From the NCBI GenBank assembly GCA_025059545.1, contig JANXDJ010000065.1, positions 1-7,273 of the forward strand: a stretch of 7,273 nt of DNA, in the 5' to 3' direction. The stretch comes from Archaeoglobaceae archaeon. Lineage in GTDB: Archaea > Halobacteriota > Archaeoglobi > Archaeoglobales > Archaeoglobaceae. Numbering within the stretch: the stretch's first letter is position 1; each line of letters opens with the position of its first letter. Under the pieces are notes generated by a model. It saw nothing but the letters and a program-made list of their open reading frames with translations, was not told where the DNA came from and did not search any database. Shown one piece after another: positions 1-6,728 of this stretch. The position numbers and the translations under genes are program-made.

Positions 1-207
1 TTTTATACGCCTATCCATATTTAATATTATTGCAATTGCGAGTTGAAGAGACAAAAATGCGCTTGCAACAATCAAAATCGAAGTTATTATACCCAGAATA
101 GGCTGTGTATAGGTGATCTGCATAGCTCGCATGAGTAGAAAACCATATATCAGTCCGATAATTCCATAATAAGTTAGGAAAGGTATTGCGATGATATCCT
201 TTCGCAC
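1..207 (-). CDS. N-terminal part of an unidentified membrane protein, cut by the left edge
   Basis: I do not recognise the family. The minus strand is open for 69 codons from a GTG at 207-205 to the window edge. The product starts VRKDIIAIPF and shows two hydrophobic stretches, at about residues 5-25 and 38-63, with basic residues at the N-terminus (RK) and after the second stretch (DRRIK). That is the pattern of a two-helix start of an integral membrane protein. GTG is chosen because seven Gs at 219-213 lie 5 bases upstream as a Shine-Dalgarno-like tract. The ATG two bases upstream (209-207) is in another frame that stops after about 11 codons. A TATA-like box at 247-255 would give a leader of about 20 bases. 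The gene is separated from nadM by about 100 bases, so it is probably its own unit. The C-terminus and function cannot be seen. Confidence 0.6.
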   Translation of the reverse strand, partial: MRKDIIAIPFLTYYGIIGLIYGFLLMRAMQITYTQPILGIITSILIVASAFLSLQLAIAIILNMDRRIK

Positions 208-255
208 ATTGACCCCCCCATTTATTATTTAATTAATAATTTTTTGTATTTAAAA
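208..255 (-). promoter_or_regulatory. Promoter and leader of the left-edge membrane gene
   Basis: Read on the minus strand, TTTTAAATA at 255-247 follows the A-rich TCAAAAA, a plausible BRE/TATA pair. Transcription would start near 226. The leader would contain an AT-only stretch and then seven Gs at 219-213, five bases before the GTG start. The segment 224-240 is a 17-bp near-palindrome of A and T with one mismatched pair. It could be an operator or simply AT-rich promoter DNA. The box and spacing are visible; the function is inferred. Confidence 0.4.
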
Positions 256-304
256 TTTTTGAGACGCTTAAGCAAGAGTGGTAAGATTATATAAAAACAC
301 TCAA

Positions 305-817
305 TCAAAAATCTTTTCCAGCAATCTCTCTTATCCTCTCTATTCCTCCAATCTCTTTTATAACCTCTGCAACAGCTTTTGGGACAAATTTTTCCCACTC
401 ATCGCCTTCAAGCATTTTCTTTCTAATTTCAGTTCCATGATACTCCTGTCTGTTGAACATGCCAGTCTTAACCACTTTGAAATTTGCTTCCTTAAAAAGT
501 CTGTAAACGAGAGGATTGTTCGTGTAGACGACATCAAATTGAGGCGTCATTGAGCATATGTGGACAACCCAAAGACTATTTCTGTAAATGTCTTCGAGAG
601 GGATTATGTAAACCTTCTTTCGAGTCCTTAGCTCATCTATTGCTCTTGAGATCATCATGATCCTTTCTCCAGCGGTGAAGGGATTTTCGAGCGTATGGCT
701 TTCCTGAGCACTGCCAATGCCGATTATGAGCTCGTCGACCTCTTTAAGGATCTTCTTAACAACCTCATGGTGTCCAAGGTGATAAGGCTGGAATCTACCG
801 ATGAAAAGACCTCTCAT
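305..817 (-). CDS. nadM: Nicotinamide-nucleotide adenylyltransferase (archaeal NMN adenylyltransferase)
   Basis: Transfers AMP from ATP to nicotinamide mononucleotide, giving NAD and pyrophosphate in the cytosol (EC 2.7.7.1). The 170-residue length is typical for the archaeal family. The nucleotidyltransferase signature is intact at residues 7-16 ([10 protein letters not shown], with H13 and H16 of the HxGH-type motif). The conserved TAGERI segment at 48-53 and the C-terminal GTEIRKKM at 128-135 match the archaeal ATP-binding elements. In archaeal relatives I remember a Ser before this GTEIR; here it is His (YHGTEIR). The ATG at 817-815 overlaps the stop of the radical SAM gene in an ATGA, and GGAG lies shortly upstream, so translation is probably coupled. 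The gene is the last of a two-gene unit. A run of five Us in the transcript just downstream (297-293) may help termination. Confidence 0.93.
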   Translation of the reverse strand: MRGLFIGRFQPYHLGHHEVVKKILKEVDELIIGIGSAQESHTLENPFTAGERIMMISRAIDELRTRKKVYIIPLEDIYRNSLWVVHICSMTPQFDVVYTNNPLVYRLFKEANFKVVKTGMFNRQEYHGTEIRKKMLEGDEWEKFVPKAVAEVIKEIGGIERIREIAGKDF

Positions 818-2349
818 CTCGGTCTCCTCACAACTCTATAAATGTCATCCTTGAGCCTTCTTCCAGTCCTCTTTTCCCATTCTTCTATTGGAATTGCAAA
901 CTTCTCTTGGATCTTGTCTCTATAGAACTCTGGAATAACATTAAATGTGCAAAATGGAATTATTCTACCGTCTGGAGTAGCATAATGAACTTCGCAACGC
1001 TCAACTCTTGAAATGTCGTAGTTGAATAGGTCTTGGAAGTGCATGAAGCCTATGAAGAGAGATTTTTTATGAAACACTCCCAATGCATTATAATCATGCT
1101 TTACAAGGACGTTAAACAAGATTTTTCTCAAACTCATCCCCTTCGGGGCTTTGGATGTATCTATGAATTTTCTCATATCTATCAGATTCTTCAAAGCCTT
1201 AACGGACTTAATTCTGCTATCTCTTATATAATCAGCTTTTTTGTCAAGAAAGTCGAGAAATCCATTTATATCGATAAACCTCGTGATCGGAATCATTTTT
1301 CCATCTTCAACGAACACATAAGTAGCCATTCCACATGCGAAATGGGCGGTGAGCTCATATTGAGGTCTCGAAGTTATAGCTTCAACGAATTTTGAAACTG
1401 GAACAACACTTGGAACTGGATAAAAGTCATCTCTGCAGATCTCTCCATTGGTTTGCTCCTCTATAGCCTTTAAACAGTCCGGAATTGTAATTCTATACTG
1501 TTCCCGCTCCTTCTTAGGCATGCTACCAACAAGACTTACCGGCTGGAAGTTAACACCGCGAATTATGTCAACGTTCTTCGCTGCAAATCTTATTATGTCT
1601 CCTAGTTGGTTATCGTTTACACTTTTAACTACTGTCGGAACGAGAACTATGCCTAAATCTGCTTTTCTGCAATTTTCGAGGATCTTTGGAACTTCATTGT
1701 GGTTTTTCGGATTTGTTTTTTCATCGACTCCATCAAAGGATAGATAAACTGTATTCACACCCGATTCTCTGACCTTTTTAGCGAAATCTTCTTCGAGAGC
1801 GAGTTTTATACCGTTGGTGTTAAGCTGAATGTGATCGTATCCTTCTTCTTTTATAACTTTAATGATCTCAATCAAGTCTTCTCTTAGCGCAGGCTCACCA
1901 CCCGTTAACTGCACCGCATTGCATGGCACAGGCTTGATTTGCTTTGCAAGACGCACCATATGTCTTATCTGCTCAACTGTTGGCTCGTAAACATAGCCAG
2001 CTCTCTTTGCGTAGAAGAAACAATACCAACATGCAAGATCGCATCTATTCGTCAAAACTATGTTTAGCAACGCAGTATGGCTTCTGTGATCCCCACAAAG
2101 ACCACAGCTAAAAGGACAGTTACCTTTTTCAGTAATTGGATTCTCAATCCCCTTTCCATCTCTTGCAAACCTTGAAGCTCTCTTGAAAAGCTCCACATCG
2201 CTCCAATAAACATCCTCAAATTCTCCATGCTCCTTACAGGTTTTCTTTATCATCACCTTGCCATTCTCAGCATAAACTTCTGCTTCGATTACTGCTAAGC
2301 ATTCAGGACAGAGAGATCTGGTTTTGTAAGGTAATGAGATTTCGTTCAT
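814..2349 (-). CDS. Radical SAM enzyme of the MJ0619 family, probable tetraether lipid synthase (Tes)
   Basis: 511 residues. An N-terminal metal-ribbon-like segment has C14, C17, C38 and H41 (CPEC then CKEHG). It is followed by C78/C82/C85 (CPFSCGLC) with the family HRSHT after it, the radical SAM CX3CX2C at C103/C107/C110, and GGEP at 150-153, which contacts SAM. Further conserved cysteines are C339 (HFACGMATY), C452 and C467 ([17 protein letters not shown]). The length and the two CX3CX2C sets agree with Methanocaldococcus MJ0619, as I remember it. That protein was first proposed to methylate methanopterin and later shown to be Tes, which joins archaeol tails into GDGT lipids. Archaeoglobales make both GDGTs and methanopterin, so a paralogue with the cofactor role is the main alternative. 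Family assignment is firm; the exact substrate is inference. A BRE/TATA pair 26 bases before the ATG suggests its own, nearly leaderless transcript shared with nadM. Confidence 0.75.
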   Translation of the reverse strand: MNEISLPYKTRSLCPECLAVIEAEVYAENGKVMIKKTCKEHGEFEDVYWSDVELFKRASRFARDGKGIENPITEKGNCPFSCGLCGDHRSHTALLNIVLTNRCDLACWYCFFYAKRAGYVYEPTVEQIRHMVRLAKQIKPVPCNAVQLTGGEPALREDLIEIIKVIKEEGYDHIQLNTNGIKLALEEDFAKKVRESGVNTVYLSFDGVDEKTNPKNHNEVPKILENCRKADLGIVLVPTVVKSVNDNQLGDIIRFAAKNVDIIRGVNFQPVSLVGSMPKKEREQYRITIPDCLKAIEEQTNGEICRDDFYPVPSVVPVSKFVEAITSRPQYELTAHFACGMATYVFVEDGKMIPITRFIDINGFLDFLDKKADYIRDSRIKSVKALKNLIDMRKFIDTSKAPKGMSLRKILFNVLVKHDYNALGVFHKKSLFIGFMHFQDLFNYDISRVERCEVHYATPDGRIIPFCTFNVIPEFYRDKIQEKFAIPIEEWEKRTGRRLKDDIYRVVRRPR

Positions 2350-2386
2350 CAGCTTAACTTTTAATCACAGGTATTTTAAGATTTCC
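2350..2386 (-). promoter_or_regulatory. BRE/TATA promoter of the radical SAM-nadM unit
   Basis: On the minus strand GGAAAT (2386-2381) is directly followed by CTTAAAATA (2380-2372), a good match to an archaeal BRE plus TATA box. Its centre is about 26 bases from the ATG at 2349, so the transcript would start at or within a few bases of the start codon. No Shine-Dalgarno sequence is seen before the ATG, which fits a leaderless message. This separates the radical SAM-nadM pair from the ribosomal operon upstream, although read-through is possible. Confidence 0.55.
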
Positions 2387-2408
2387 ACAGAGTTTTAGCA
2401 GTAGAAAG

Positions 2409-2425
2409 CTCAAAGTTAGTTTGAG
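2409..2425 (-). terminator. Small hairpin just after rnp3, possible transcript end
   Basis: A perfect 6-bp inverted repeat (CTCAAA, 5-base loop, TTTGAG) lies 3 bases beyond the rnp3 stop codon. No strong U-run follows directly on the minus strand; the nearest is a mixed CTTTCT. Archaeal termination depends mainly on U-tracts, so this could equally be a chance repeat or a 3'-end stabiliser. Confidence 0.2.
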
Positions 2426-2427
2426 AA

Positions 2428-3009
2428 CTAATGCTCGATCAAAAATCCATCCATCACATAGTTTTCATCGTAGTATCTTCTCACAATCCTTTCCGCAAAG
2501 AAATTGGCCTTCTCAACTTCAAAGCCGAAATAGGAAAAGAATGTCTCAATCTGTTTTCTACTTCTCAGTTGGTAAATGTTATCTGCAGAAGAGGTGATTA
2601 TAAAAGGTGTGTTGAATTTTCTCACAACTTTAGCTTCTTGCTTTAACCTTGCGAAGAGCAATGATCTCTTCAATCCCTTGGTTGTAAGAAACTTAGAAAG
2701 CCCAAATTCGATTGCAACGTCTTTTTCTTTTGCAAGCTTAATGGTTGCGTAATCAAGCTCTCTTTTCTCGCTGTCAAGTATTATGTCCACTTTTTTCCTC
2801 ATCACAGCCTCTTTGCAAAGCCCCGAGGAGCACTCGACTGCAACAATAGAATTTTCAACGCTTCTTAATTTTTCTCTTAGCTCCTTAGGATTTTCTGCTT
2901 TTACTATGTATCCATAGTATCCTTCTTTTGGTGGATCTTCACTCAAAAAAACAAATCCTTTAAAGCCCAGCTCGAACTTGGGCGGAGAAAATCTCACGAA
3001 ATCGAACAT
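2428..3009 (-). CDS. rnp3: Ribonuclease P protein component 3 (Rpp30/p30 homologue)
   Basis: Protein subunit of archaeal RNase P, the RNA-protein enzyme that removes 5' leaders from precursor tRNAs. Family knowledge: p30 pairs with Pop5 on the catalytic part of the RNA. The 193-residue product shows the PHP-like barrel pattern of the family: VDIILDSEKRELDY at about 74-87, followed by IKLAKEKDVAIEFGLS, then a lysine/arginine-rich helix (TTKGLKRSLLFARLKQEAK). The segment FIITSSADNIYQLRS with a following FFSYFGF fits the C-terminal part. It is at the short end of the family range. The ATG at 3009 gives a 16-base overlap with the COG1325 gene; the frame is open upstream, so a slightly earlier non-ATG start cannot be excluded. 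It is the last gene of the rps3ae operon. The COG1325-p30 neighbourhood is a known archaeal arrangement and supports the call. Confidence 0.88.
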   Translation of the reverse strand: MFDFVRFSPPKFELGFKGFVFLSEDPPKEGYYGYIVKAENPKELREKLRSVENSIVAVECSSGLCKEAVMRKKVDIILDSEKRELDYATIKLAKEKDVAIEFGLSKFLTTKGLKRSLLFARLKQEAKVVRKFNTPFIITSSADNIYQLRSRKQIETFFSYFGFEVEKANFFAERIVRRYYDENYVMDGFLIEH

Positions 3010-3428
3010 AGCTCTCTTGCAAACTCTAAAGCTTTCTCTCTTTTTGCAGGATAAACGACGAGTTTAGCCTTTATAGCGACCGGATCTTCACTTGAAAACT
3101 CGATCTCTCCGAGATAGATTTTTTGTTTGTCCAATCTTATGTGAAGAACATTTTGGGCATCTATTCGATCTTCAAGAGTGTTCAACAAAACCTCTTTCTT
3201 TTCTTTGAGCAAAATAAGAAGATTTTCCCAGAAATTCCTAATCTTGGAGCTTTTTTTAAGCTCCACTTCTAAGTATTCAATGGGATTTCCGTAATGACCT
3301 TCAGCCTCGCTCAATTGAATTTCAAAATCAAAAGGAAAAAGATTTGCAATTGCCTGAGAGACTTTCTCTCTGCTCTCCGTTGAATGAACTACCGCAGAAA
3401 CTTTAATCCATTCAATCTTACCTTTCAT
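2994..3428 (-). CDS. COG1325-family RNA-binding protein, exosome-operon associated
   Basis: 144 residues resembling the archaeal COG1325 family, described as a predicted exosome subunit or RNA-binding protein. The N-terminal half ([18 protein letters not shown] at about 11-28, then [16 protein letters not shown]) and the segment [23 protein letters not shown] near residues 85-107 are the recognisable family features. AEGHYGNPI is the most characteristic. No catalytic site is evident. The exact biochemical role is unproven; RNA binding in connection with the exosome or RNase P is inferred from gene neighbourhood across archaea. Here it lies between rpl15e (11-base overlap at the start) and rnp3 (16-base overlap at the end), the same order reported for the archaeal exosome superoperon, and is almost certainly co-translated with them. 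The start is the ATG at 3428. Confidence 0.8.
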   Translation of the reverse strand: MKGKIEWIKVSAVVHSTESREKVSQAIANLFPFDFEIQLSEAEGHYGNPIEYLEVELKKSSKIRNFWENLLILLKEKKEVLLNTLEDRIDAQNVLHIRLDKQKIYLGEIEFSSEDPVAIKAKLVVYPAKREKALEFARELCSIS

Positions 3429-3993
3429 TCCTGAAGTTTGCTCTATAGCTCGGTCTAACCTTCTCCGCCCCTCTGCCCCTTCTCCGCAACCCTCTCGCCT
3501 TTCTCCCAGCAGGTGTTAGTCCCCGATATACTCTGCCTTTCTGTCTTGTGATCCAGTTAAGATTCTTGTCCGCAACTATGTCTGGACAGCTTCTGTCAAC
3601 AAGTATAACTTCAAACCACTTGAATTTCGCATCCTCACCAACCCAGTATGAGCCAAGAACTTCCATATTCGGGAACTTTCTGTTCGCTCTCTCCTCTGCG
3701 ATCCACTGTAGCCCCTTCTTTGGTGTAAGCCTGCTGACCATCTGGTTCTTCGTTTTTCTTCCTCTGCTTGGTCTCCTTGGCAGTCTGCCACCTTTTCTAA
3801 CCCTAACTCTAACAACGATGATCCCCCTCTTTGCTTTATACCCCAATGCTCTCGCTCTGTTAAGTCTTGTAGGCTTTTCCAATCTGACTATTACTGGCTC
3901 TCTTCGCCATTTCTGAAGCCTTTCCCATGTCAACTGCTTCATTAGCTCCTCATTTTGCCAAGTCTCGGCGATGAATGCATACATTGACTTCAT
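3418..3993 (-). CDS. rpl15e: 50S ribosomal protein L15e (eL15)
   Basis: Large-subunit ribosomal protein shared by archaea and eukaryotes. The 191 residues include the family N-terminus ([12 protein letters not shown]), the highly conserved [19 protein letters not shown] at about 37-55, the basic [19 protein letters not shown] at about 64-82, [21 protein letters not shown] at about 110-130 and a C-terminal tail rich in arginine, lysine and glycine. Length and basic charge are normal. The ATG at 3993 overlaps the rps3ae stop in an ATGA, and the end overlaps the COG1325 gene by 11 bases, so the genes form one transcription and translation unit. The other-frame open reading frames across this gene, on both strands, are by-products of its arginine-rich codon usage. 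Confidence 0.97.
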   Translation of the reverse strand: MKSMYAFIAETWQNEELMKQLTWERLQKWRREPVIVRLEKPTRLNRARALGYKAKRGIIVVRVRVRKGGRLPRRPSRGRKTKNQMVSRLTPKKGLQWIAEERANRKFPNMEVLGSYWVGEDAKFKWFEVILVDRSCPDIVADKNLNWITRQKGRVYRGLTPAGRKARGLRRRGRGAEKVRPSYRANFRNER

Positions 3994-4601
3994 CCAGCAA
4001 CCACCTCGCTTGTTTTAGGCTCACTTAGAAGCTCTATTTTCCTGATCTCGACCCTTCTGATTGGATAAACCTTCTTTGCACCCTTGTAGATCTCAGATGG
4101 GATCTTTCCGAGAACGCATTCCTGAAGGAACTGAACAAAGTTCAATGAAGTCTTGCTTTCAACTACTTGCCTTGAAATAGCTCTTATAGCTCTCTTTTGC
4201 GAGCTCTTACACCTCTTTACCGTAAATACTACAGGTTTAACCCTGAGTTTGTAGCCATCGGCAGTTTGAATATCTATAACATCCTCGATCTTGCTCGTTC
4301 TCCTTCTTACAAGACTGTTGAGATATTCTCTCATCAGCTCGAATTTTTGGAACTTTGTGTAAGCTTTTTCGCCAGCAACTCTATGAACTTTGAAAACCAG
4401 CTTCTTGTATGGATTTTGATTTGAAGCATCTCCTGTTAGATCCGCCAAAGTTGTCTCGACTGTTCTACCGACAACAAGCTCTGGTTCGCTTGCTGGGGTC
4501 TCACCTACTTCTGCCATTCCGAAATATTCAGGAGCAAGGAGAGTAAACCACTTCTTCGTAGCCCATTTGTCCTTAACTCTTGCAACCTTCTTCCTCGCCA
4601 T
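3990..4601 (-). CDS. rps3ae: 30S ribosomal protein S3Ae (eS1)
   Basis: Small-subunit ribosomal protein of the archaeal/eukaryotic eS1 family, near the mRNA exit on the 30S platform. The product from the ATG at 4601 has 203 residues beginning [18 protein letters not shown], the expected family N-terminus. [29 protein letters not shown], and the [19 protein letters not shown] region follow. A basic C-terminal segment ([15 protein letters not shown]) precedes the tail. The frame also opens at a TTG at 4631, adding ten residues, but those codons overlap the likely TATA box and would not be transcribed, so the ATG is chosen. No Shine-Dalgarno sequence precedes it, consistent with a very short leader. 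It heads the operon with rpl15e, COG1325 and rnp3, and is divergent from cobY, with only 45 bases between the start codons. Confidence 0.95.
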   Translation of the reverse strand: MARKKVARVKDKWATKKWFTLLAPEYFGMAEVGETPASEPELVVGRTVETTLADLTGDASNQNPYKKLVFKVHRVAGEKAYTKFQKFELMREYLNSLVRRRTSKIEDVIDIQTADGYKLRVKPVVFTVKRCKSSQKRAIRAISRQVVESKTSLNFVQFLQECVLGKIPSEIYKGAKKVYPIRRVEIRKIELLSEPKTSEVVAG

Positions 4602-4646
4602 GTTCGATCGCAAAGGCTTTAGTTCGGGCAATTAATAAAACTTTTG
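4602..4646. promoter_or_regulatory. Compact divergent promoter between rps3ae and cobY
   Basis: Only 45 bases separate the two start codons. On the minus strand TTTTATTAA (4640-4632), preceded by TCAAAAG, is a fair BRE/TATA for rps3ae and predicts a start near 4610, giving a leader of about 9 bases. On the plus strand GCAAAGG CTTTAGTT (4610-4624) sits at the right distance for a leaderless cobY message but is a poor TATA box. The two initiation complexes would lie side by side or overlap, so the two operons may compete. The positions are visible; the use of the boxes is inferred. Confidence 0.45.
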
Positions 4647-5168
4647 ATGCTCGCACTGCTCATGTGTGGAGGCAAAGGGGAAAGACTAAAGGCTGGAGAG
4701 AAACCACTTTTTAAAGTTTGTGGTATTAGGCTAATAGATCATGGATTAAGAGCCCTCTCCTCTCAGAAATTAATTGCGGTCACTTCGCCATATACTCCGA
4801 ATACAGAGGAGTATGTAAGAAATCTTGGCATAAGAGTTTTTAGGGCAAACGGAAGGGGGTTCATTGAAGACTACACCGAAGCTATTAAACAGTTATCTTT
4901 AAAAGGACCTGTTTTGATCGTATGCTCTGATCTCGTTTATTTTCGGGACGGAATCATAGAAGAGATCGTTTCTCACTACAAGAAATGTGGAAAAAAGGCT
5001 CTTAAAGCAGTGAAGGATAACGAGGCTGTGGGAATAAACATAATAATGGCTGAAGAGGAGAGCGAGCAGGAAGAGGAAATCTATATAGTTGAGGATGTAA
5101 TAAATATAAATACAATCGAAGACGCTGAGAAGGCTGAGAAGTTATGGATTATGAGGAAAAAAGGCTAA
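4647..5168 (+). CDS. cobY: GTP:adenosylcobinamide-phosphate guanylyltransferase (CobY)
   Basis: Transfers GMP from GTP to adenosylcobinamide phosphate, giving AdoCbi-GDP, the activated intermediate in the nucleotide-loop stage of cobalamin assembly (EC 2.7.7.62). Archaea use this MobA-like enzyme instead of bacterial CobU. The 173 residues start with the nucleotidyltransferase loop [14 protein letters not shown] and the EKPLFKVCG element (about 18-26). The rest follows the Methanocaldococcus CobY pattern: [13 protein letters not shown] strand-loop ([11 protein letters not shown]), [20 protein letters not shown], and [17 protein letters not shown] at the end. Length is slightly under that of the characterised enzyme. 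ATG 4647 is chosen because it begins directly at the first strand; a TTG one codon earlier is less likely. It is first in an operon with pcm and cobS, and its end overlaps pcm by 25 bases. The presence of cobS two genes on makes CobY preferable to a molybdenum-cofactor MobA. Confidence 0.88.
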   Translation: MLALLMCGGKGERLKAGEKPLFKVCGIRLIDHGLRALSSQKLIAVTSPYTPNTEEYVRNLGIRVFRANGRGFIEDYTEAIKQLSLKGPVLIVCSDLVYFRDGIIEEIVSHYKKCGKKALKAVKDNEAVGINIIMAEEESEQEEEIYIVEDVININTIEDAEKAEKLWIMRKKG

Positions 5169-5794
5169 GGCTTGCGGAAAGACTGAGAGAAGAGTTAGAT
5201 TTGAGCGAAAGAGTTTACAATGCGATAAAAAAAGTTCCAAGACATCTTTTTGTGCCTGAGCGTTATAGAAGCGAAGCATACGTTGACACTCCATTGCCAA
5301 TAGGCTACGGGCAAACAATTAGCGCTCCGCACATGGTTGCAATAATGTGCGAACTGTTGGAGTTAAAAGAGGGTGAAAAGGTGCTCGAAATAGGAACAGG
5401 CTGTGGCTACCATGCTGCAGTCACAGCAGAGATCATTGGAAAAAGTGGGCTTGTGGTTTCGATTGAGAGAATTCTGGAACTTGCTGAAATGGCAAAGCAA
5501 AATCTCTCCGCATTAGGTTATGACAATGTTCTCGTAATTGTTGGAGATGGAAGCATGGGTTATGCTGAAAAAGCCCCTTACGACAAAATATATGTTACCG
5601 CATCTGCACCAGATATACCTAAACCGCTTATCGAACAACTTCAGAACGGAGGGAAAATGGTGATTCCAATTGGCGAAAGTTTTCAGACTCTATACATTGT
5701 GGAGAAAAGAGATGGAATAATAAAGAAAAGCTGGGGAGCTGTGAGATTCGTTTTGCTCTATGGCAAGCATGGCTTTAGAAATTCTGAAGAGTAG
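5144..5794 (+). CDS. pcm: Protein-L-isoaspartate O-methyltransferase
   Basis: Uses S-adenosylmethionine to methylate the abnormal L-isoaspartyl residues of heat- or age-damaged proteins, starting their repair (EC 2.1.1.77, cytosolic). The 216 residues carry all signatures: VPRHLFVPE at 31-39, the substrate loop with [13 protein letters not shown] at 54-66 (S60 is the conserved serine), the SAM-binding [13 protein letters not shown] at 80-92, the acidic SIE after the second strand, and the GGKMVIPIG segment near the end. Length is standard. The ATG at 5144 lies inside cobY (25-base overlap) and a weak GAGAAG precedes it. The 3' end overlaps cobS by 26-35 bases. Its position inside a cobalamin unit has no obvious metabolic reason; the shared link to SAM or corrin chemistry is not direct, so co-transcription may be accidental. 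Confidence 0.97.
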   Translation: MDYEEKRLRLAERLREELDLSERVYNAIKKVPRHLFVPERYRSEAYVDTPLPIGYGQTISAPHMVAIMCELLELKEGEKVLEIGTGCGYHAAVTAEIIGKSGLVVSIERILELAEMAKQNLSALGYDNVLVIVGDGSMGYAEKAPYDKIYVTASAPDIPKPLIEQLQNGGKMVIPIGESFQTLYIVEKRDGIIKKSWGAVRFVLLYGKHGFRNSEE

Positions 5795-6440
5795 TGTAGG
5801 ATTTTTAACAACTCTACCAATAAAAGGAGATGTTGAAGTCCTTAGAAGGAATTTATGGATTTTTCCATTTGTTGGCTTATTTTTAGGATTTTTAATCTCA
5901 ATTCCAGCTTTTTTTGGGTTCGGAATACTATGTCTTCTTTTTTATATAGCTTTTGAGGGAATAAATCACATAGACGGACTTGCAGACTTTGGAGACGCTT
6001 TTTTTGCACCTAAAGACAAAAAGAAAAAAGCGATGAAGGACTTGCAAACGGGAGCAGGTGGTGTAACATTTCTCTGCGTATACTTTATAGTTCTTTACCA
6101 TAGCCTTCTGCATGTTAATGCTTTCGAAATTGTGTTATCCCAGATCTTTGCAAAATTCTCTATGTTGTTGCTTTTAACAACTTCTAAACCAAGCTGGGAC
6201 GGAATGGGGGCTTATTTCATGGAGTTTGCAGGAAAAAAGGATTTAATCATCGGTGCAATTCCACTAACTCTTGCTTTTATAAAATTTGAAAGTCTGATTG
6301 CACTATTTATTATCATTTTCATAACTCTATGCCTGAAATACTATGCCCAATCCAGATTCGGAGGGGTAAGTGGAGATGTCATTGGCACTGCAAACTGCAT
6401 AACCTTTGCCTCCACACTGCTAATTCTATCTCTAAATTAA
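5760..6440 (+). CDS. cobS: Adenosylcobinamide-GDP ribazoletransferase (cobalamin synthase CobS)
   Basis: Integral membrane enzyme joining AdoCbi-GDP with alpha-ribazole (or its 5'-phosphate) to make adenosylcobalamin (phosphate), the last assembly step (EC 2.7.8.26). The 226-residue product has the N-terminal [11 protein letters not shown] typical of the family, the catalytic, metal-binding-type [11 protein letters not shown] at 70-80 in a loop, a basic [18 protein letters not shown] loop at 85-102, and [11 protein letters not shown] at 199-209, all conserved CobS elements. Hydrophobic segments at about 34-67, 101-117, 122-141, 160-194 and 210-225 suggest six or seven helices. It is a little shorter than bacterial CobS. 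Start: ATG 5760 or ATG 5769 (MALEIL...); the second fits family alignments better, and both lie inside pcm. The substrate is the product of CobY, two genes upstream. The stop overlaps the convergent DUF424 gene by 9 bases. Confidence 0.95.
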   Translation: MASMALEILKSSVGFLTTLPIKGDVEVLRRNLWIFPFVGLFLGFLISIPAFFGFGILCLLFYIAFEGINHIDGLADFGDAFFAPKDKKKKAMKDLQTGAGGVTFLCVYFIVLYHSLLHVNAFEIVLSQIFAKFSMLLLLTTSKPSWDGMGAYFMEFAGKKDLIIGAIPLTLAFIKFESLIALFIIIFITLCLKYYAQSRFGGVSGDVIGTANCITFASTLLILSLN

Positions 6441-6728
6441 AACCATCTGAGCATGGGGGCAGTCTTTTATCCTTAGAACCTTATCCTTATCGACTATTCC
6501 GAGTCTGATCGCAAGTTCTACCGCTTTCTCTCCAGTAATATTCGCAATCGTTGCCATTTTAAGAGCCCTTTCGACTTCTATCTCTTCAAATTCCTCTTTG
6601 CCATAAAAGTCTTCTTTTACCTCTATCTTCAAATTACCTTCTCTGAAGATCTTTCCAGCTATCTCAGCGTCGCAAACCGCCACAAGCACTTCCCCCTTAA
6701 CCCTGTAGATCTTCATTCGAAACTTCAT
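6432..6728 (-). CDS. DUF424 family protein (function unknown)
   Basis: 98 residues. I recognise the archaeal DUF424/COG2412 family from the pattern KIYRVKGEVLVAVCDAEIAGKIF, a central acidic EDFYGKEEFEEIEV, ANITGEKAVELAIRLGIV, and the closing CPHAQ (residues 90-94) near the C-terminus. No catalytic function is established, and no domain with a known reaction is visible. It follows aIF2-beta directly with an ATGA overlap, a neighbourhood that I recall as common in archaea and that hints at a translation link. Start: ATG 6728 gives the 4-base coupling used here. ATG 6716 (MKIYRVKGEV), with GGATGA upstream, fits the family N-terminus equally well and may be the real one. The stop overlaps cobS tail-to-tail. 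Confidence 0.85.
   Translation of the reverse strand: MKFRMKIYRVKGEVLVAVCDAEIAGKIFREGNLKIEVKEDFYGKEEFEEIEVERALKMATIANITGEKAVELAIRLGIVDKDKVLRIKDCPHAQMVLI

Noticed and set aside
278..553. Plus-strand open frame opposite nadM
   Set aside because: Antisense to the conserved NadM C-terminal half, low-complexity composition, no recognisable domain.
1033..1747. Two plus-strand open frames (1033-1395 and 1448-1747) opposite the radical SAM gene
   Set aside because: They lie wholly antisense to a strongly conserved protein, have no family resemblance, and their residues mirror the codons of the real gene.
2041..2116. The CX3CX2C at C78/C82/C85 as a second catalytic radical SAM site
   Set aside because: Only the C103/C107/C110 motif is followed by GGEP and the barrel at normal spacing. 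The first set more likely holds an auxiliary cluster, as I recall for Tes.
2431..2646. Plus-strand open frame opposite rnp3
   Set aside because: Antisense shadow with no family features and no promoter or ribosome site.
3548..3916. Open frames on both strands inside rpl15e (3548-3916 plus, 3576-3815 minus)
   Set aside because: L15e is certain here; its Arg/Lys/Gly-rich codons keep other frames open. The hydrophobic plus-strand product is the usual shadow of a basic protein.
4197..4424. Plus-strand open frame opposite rps3ae
   Set aside because: Antisense to a certain ribosomal protein gene; no independent support.
4647..5168. MobA molybdenum-cofactor guanylyltransferase instead of CobY
   Set aside because: The GFIEDYTEA and VININT pattern and the neighbouring cobS fit CobY better.
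5928..6113. Minus-strand open frame opposite cobS
   Set aside because: Covers the codons of the catalytic CobS loop in reverse; composition and context give no support.
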